From Allomyces arbusculus (Eukaryota > Blastocladiomycota > Blastocladiomycetes > Blastocladiales > Blastocladiaceae), in NCBI GenBank assembly GCA_027604705.1, contig JADHYV010000046.1, positions 121,243-185,242 on the forward strand: a stretch of DNA of 64,000 nucleotides. The letters are read 5' to 3'. The notes beneath the pieces were generated by a model. It searched no databases. It worked only from the letters and a program-made list of their open reading frames with translations, and was not told the DNA's origin. How positions within the stretch are numbered: position 1 is the first letter of the stretch; every line of letters starts with the position of its first letter. Position numbers and translations under genes: made by a program. Of this stretch, positions 62,250-64,000 are shown one piece after another.

Positions 62250-63911
62250 TCATACCCGCCCGCCCCTTGGCTTTGCCCTGGTCGGCTTGTCCGCTGACCC
62301 CGCCTGCACGTCATGCTCGACCGTATCATATCGCGCAAACACACTGTCGAGCACGAGTCGGAATATCTCCTTGGCAATCCGTTCGAGCGCAGCAAGGGTC
62401 TCGTCCGGCCGACTCGCCGCCATTGGCAACGCGGCCAGAAACGCGTCGCGCGCACCCGCACTCAAGTTGATTTCGAGCTCTGCGCCTGGTCGGATATACC
62501 GCTGGTTCAAGAACGCGAGCCGGACCGCCATCGGATCATGTGGTCGCACTCGCGGCACAGCCCTGCGCGCGCGCGTGTCCATGAGCGGCGCGACCGAAGC
62601 ATCGGCCGCCAATGGACCATCAAAGTCGGAAATGAACGGGAATATGCCGAGCGAGTCGGCGCCGCCACTACTACTCGCGCCCGTCGGCGACATGGGCGCC
62701 GTTGTCGCAAACGACATGACCGACGACTGGTGCGCGGCAAAGTCGCCGCCGTGGACGGCGGTTGCGGGGGACGGTGGCGTCTCGCCGCGCAGCTCGGCCG
62801 TGTGCTTGACGCGCGGCGCCGTCCCGACCGCTGACGCGAACCAGGTGAATTGCGCGAGCTTGGTCGCCCACGACAGGGTGGACGTCGGGCAGGGTCCTGC
62901 CGCGGACGGATCGCTGCCGCCAGCTTCGGGCAGGTCCTCGAGCGGGTGGCTCGACCGTCGCCGCGCATTGAGGACGCTGTGGTTCGCGGCGGCGTCCACG
63001 ACGAGGTCGAGGTAATCGTGGTAGAAGAGCACGTTCTCGGCGCAAAAGCATTTTTGGCAAAATTGAAGAAACGGCTTGAACTGCGCTGGACTGCGCAGAG
63101 TGTGCAGGAGCCGCGCTTCGGGCGACATGCGCCGCGCGCGCCGGTTGTGCGCGTCGAGCCGCGCGAGCACGATCAGCGGAACGACAATCGACGGCGTGCT
63201 ACTGACCAGGTCGTAGAGTAGCGGCCAAAACGACATGCCGAGCATGTTTTCCATGGGCGCGAGGTCTGGCAGCGCCAGCGAGAGAACCATGCAGAGGAAG
63301 CACAGACTAAGCCACGAAAGGTTCCAAATGAGCTCGTTGCGCAAATCAGCGGCCTCGCGCACGCGCCAGAGCGTCGCAATGGCCAGCGGCAGGAACGTGT
63401 AGAGCGCAAACGGAACGACGGCGAGGGCAAAGAAATCCTCGTTTTCGCACGTCGGAGTCAGCGGTCGACCCGAATGTGATCGCATCGCCAGATCGCATCC
63501 GACAATGAGAACGATGAACAGAGTCAAGACAGCGAGCGAAATGGCAAGAGATCGCCAGCGGAACGGCTGGATCGTGGTCATGGTCGGGAGATGCGGGCCT
63601 GTCTGCGACTCGAGCACGCGAAAGGAAATGAACCGTGCACAGTCGACGCGAAAAAGCCACAGACCCCACCGAAGTATTAGCGCGGGCGCGAGCGAGACAC
63701 GCTTTACGTAGCGGCCGTCCTTGGTGAGCACAAAGCTGCGGCCGCCCGACTGGTAGTGCTGCAGCGCCATGACGAGGATCGCATGCGTCAGCCGCAGCAG
63801 GTCCAGGAAATAGGTGAGCGGGTAGCCCGTGTACATGAGTGAATAGAGTACGCGACATGACGTTGGCGGGACAGAGATGAGTGTCCAGGACCAAACGTTG
63901 AAGGTGTGGAC
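62250..63911 (-). CDS. Seven-transmembrane RGS protein (5' end incomplete)
   Basis: Membrane receptor-like protein fused to a regulator of G-protein signalling domain, like plant AtRGS1 and fungal GprK types. The large exon 63911-62250 is open from an acceptor at 63912 (CGCAG) and codes 553 residues; the upstream exon lies at or beyond the edge. Membrane helices include WTLISVPPTSCRVLYSL, PLTYFLDLLRLTHAILVMAL, ISLAVLTLFIVLIVGCDLAM, FFALAVVPFALYTFLPLAIA, LSWLSLCFLCMVLSLALPDL and LLYDLVSSTPSIVVPLIVLA. The RGS domain begins SPAQFKPFLQFCQKCFCAEN, then VLFYHDYLDLV. It continues after an insert of roughly 150 disordered residues with LNQRYIRPGAELEINLS and AKEIFRLVLDSVFARYD. It should accelerate GTP hydrolysis by a G-alpha subunit. 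The ligand is unknown. Confidence 0.82.
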   Translation of the reverse strand, partial: VHTFNVWSWTLISVPPTSCRVLYSLMYTGYPLTYFLDLLRLTHAILVMALQHYQSGGRSFVLTKDGRYVKRVSLAPALILRWGLWLFRVDCARFISFRVLESQTGPHLPTMTTIQPFRWRSLAISLAVLTLFIVLIVGCDLAMRSHSGRPLTPTCENEDFFALAVVPFALYTFLPLAIATLWRVREAADLRNELIWNLSWLSLCFLCMVLSLALPDLAPMENMLGMSFWPLLYDLVSSTPSIVVPLIVLARLDAHNRRARRMSPEARLLHTLRSPAQFKPFLQFCQKCFCAENVLFYHDYLDLVVDAAANHSVLNARRRSSHPLEDLPEAGGSDPSAAGPCPTSTLSWATKLAQFTWFASAVGTAPRVKHTAELRGETPPSPATAVHGGDFAAHQSSVMSFATTAPMSPTGASSSGGADSLGIFPFISDFDGPLAADASVAPLMDTRARRAVPRVRPHDPMAVRLAFLNQRYIRPGAELEINLSAGARDAFLAALPMAASRPDETLAALERIAKEIFRLVLDSVFARYDTVEHDVQAGSADKPTRAKPRGGRV

Positions 63912-63915
63912 CTGC

Positions 63916-63934
63916 GGGGGGGGGGGGGGGGGGG
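63916..63934. repeat. Homopolymer G19 / C19 tract
   Basis: Nineteen consecutive G on the plus strand. On the minus strand the C19 sits directly before the CGCAG acceptor of the 7TM-RGS exon and acts as its pyrimidine tract. Homopolymers this long are prone to length errors in sequencing and assembly. Confidence 0.9.
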
Positions 63935-64000
63935 AATAAAACGGAAACGGTGAGCCTGGGGGTTGGCCTTTTTTGCACCCAAAATAACCAAAAAAGGTGA

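Noticed and set aside
1-64000. Transposons, CRISPR arrays, rRNA genes, bacterial operons or toxin systems
   Set aside because: No transposase, reverse transcriptase, regular repeat-spacer array, rRNA signature or Shine-Dalgarno-type operon was seen; intron-bearing genes show eukaryotic DNA.

Overview
This 64 kb window is GC-rich, gene-dense nuclear DNA from a eukaryote. Almost every gene has short spliceosomal introns, mostly 50-110 nt. The gene set points to a fungus: squalene epoxidase, a Pho80-type cyclin, an Axl2-like cadherin-fold protein, a HAP5 subunit and a Gfd2-like exonuclease. Several genes are rare or missing in yeasts but common in animals and flagellated fungi: a TTC36 homologue, a GCNA homologue, a stand-alone SRA1-domain protein and a 7TM-RGS receptor. 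Together these suggest a zoosporic early-diverging fungus such as a blastocladiomycete or chytrid. That placement is inference; no rRNA or marker tree was available.

Layout, left to right: 3' part of an NXF1/MEX67 mRNA exporter (-); Pho80-like cyclin (+); splicing factor SYF1 (+); unknown mitochondrial-type protein (-); P/Q-rich four-helix membrane protein (+); SRA1-domain protein (+); REEP/YOP1 ER-shaping protein (-); lipoyl synthase (-); MgtE/SLC41 magnesium transporter (+); long coiled-coil protein (-); weakly resolved gene (+); MOT1/BTAF1 (-); secreted protein (+); second unknown mitochondrial-type protein (-); Gfd2-like exonuclease (-); TTC36 (+); REV1-like BRCT protein without a polymerase (+); GLE1 (-); TBP (+); NSE4 (-); MCUR1/CCDC90 (+); UBC13 (+); Axl2-like protein (+); Tudor-like chromatin protein (-); GCNA protease (-); ERG1 (+); NUP107/NUP84 (-); HAP5/NF-YC (-); and a 7TM-RGS protein (-) running off the right edge.

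The genes do not form an operon-like system, but themes recur. MEX67, GLE1, NUP107 and the Gfd2-like gene all touch mRNA export or the nuclear pore. TBP and MOT1, the ATPase that strips TBP from DNA, lie about 10 kb apart. NSE4, GCNA, UBC13 and the REV1-like protein belong to DNA damage tolerance and repair. No transposon, CRISPR array, rRNA gene or intact tRNA gene was seen.

Exon boundaries were set by hand from GT-AG sites, reading phase and protein similarity recalled from known families. Most multi-exon models close in phase throughout. About two thirds of the donors read GTNCG, mostly GTGCGY or GTACGY, rather than GTAAGT. A CTGAC-like branch site lies upstream of many acceptors. At least two introns are multiples of three with no stop codon, so they hide inside long open frames. 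No clearly novel multi-gene system was found. The best leads are the polymerase-less REV1-like protein, the two-Tudor chromatin protein, the GCNA homologue with its SUMO-interaction-like tail, and several unrecognised genes.
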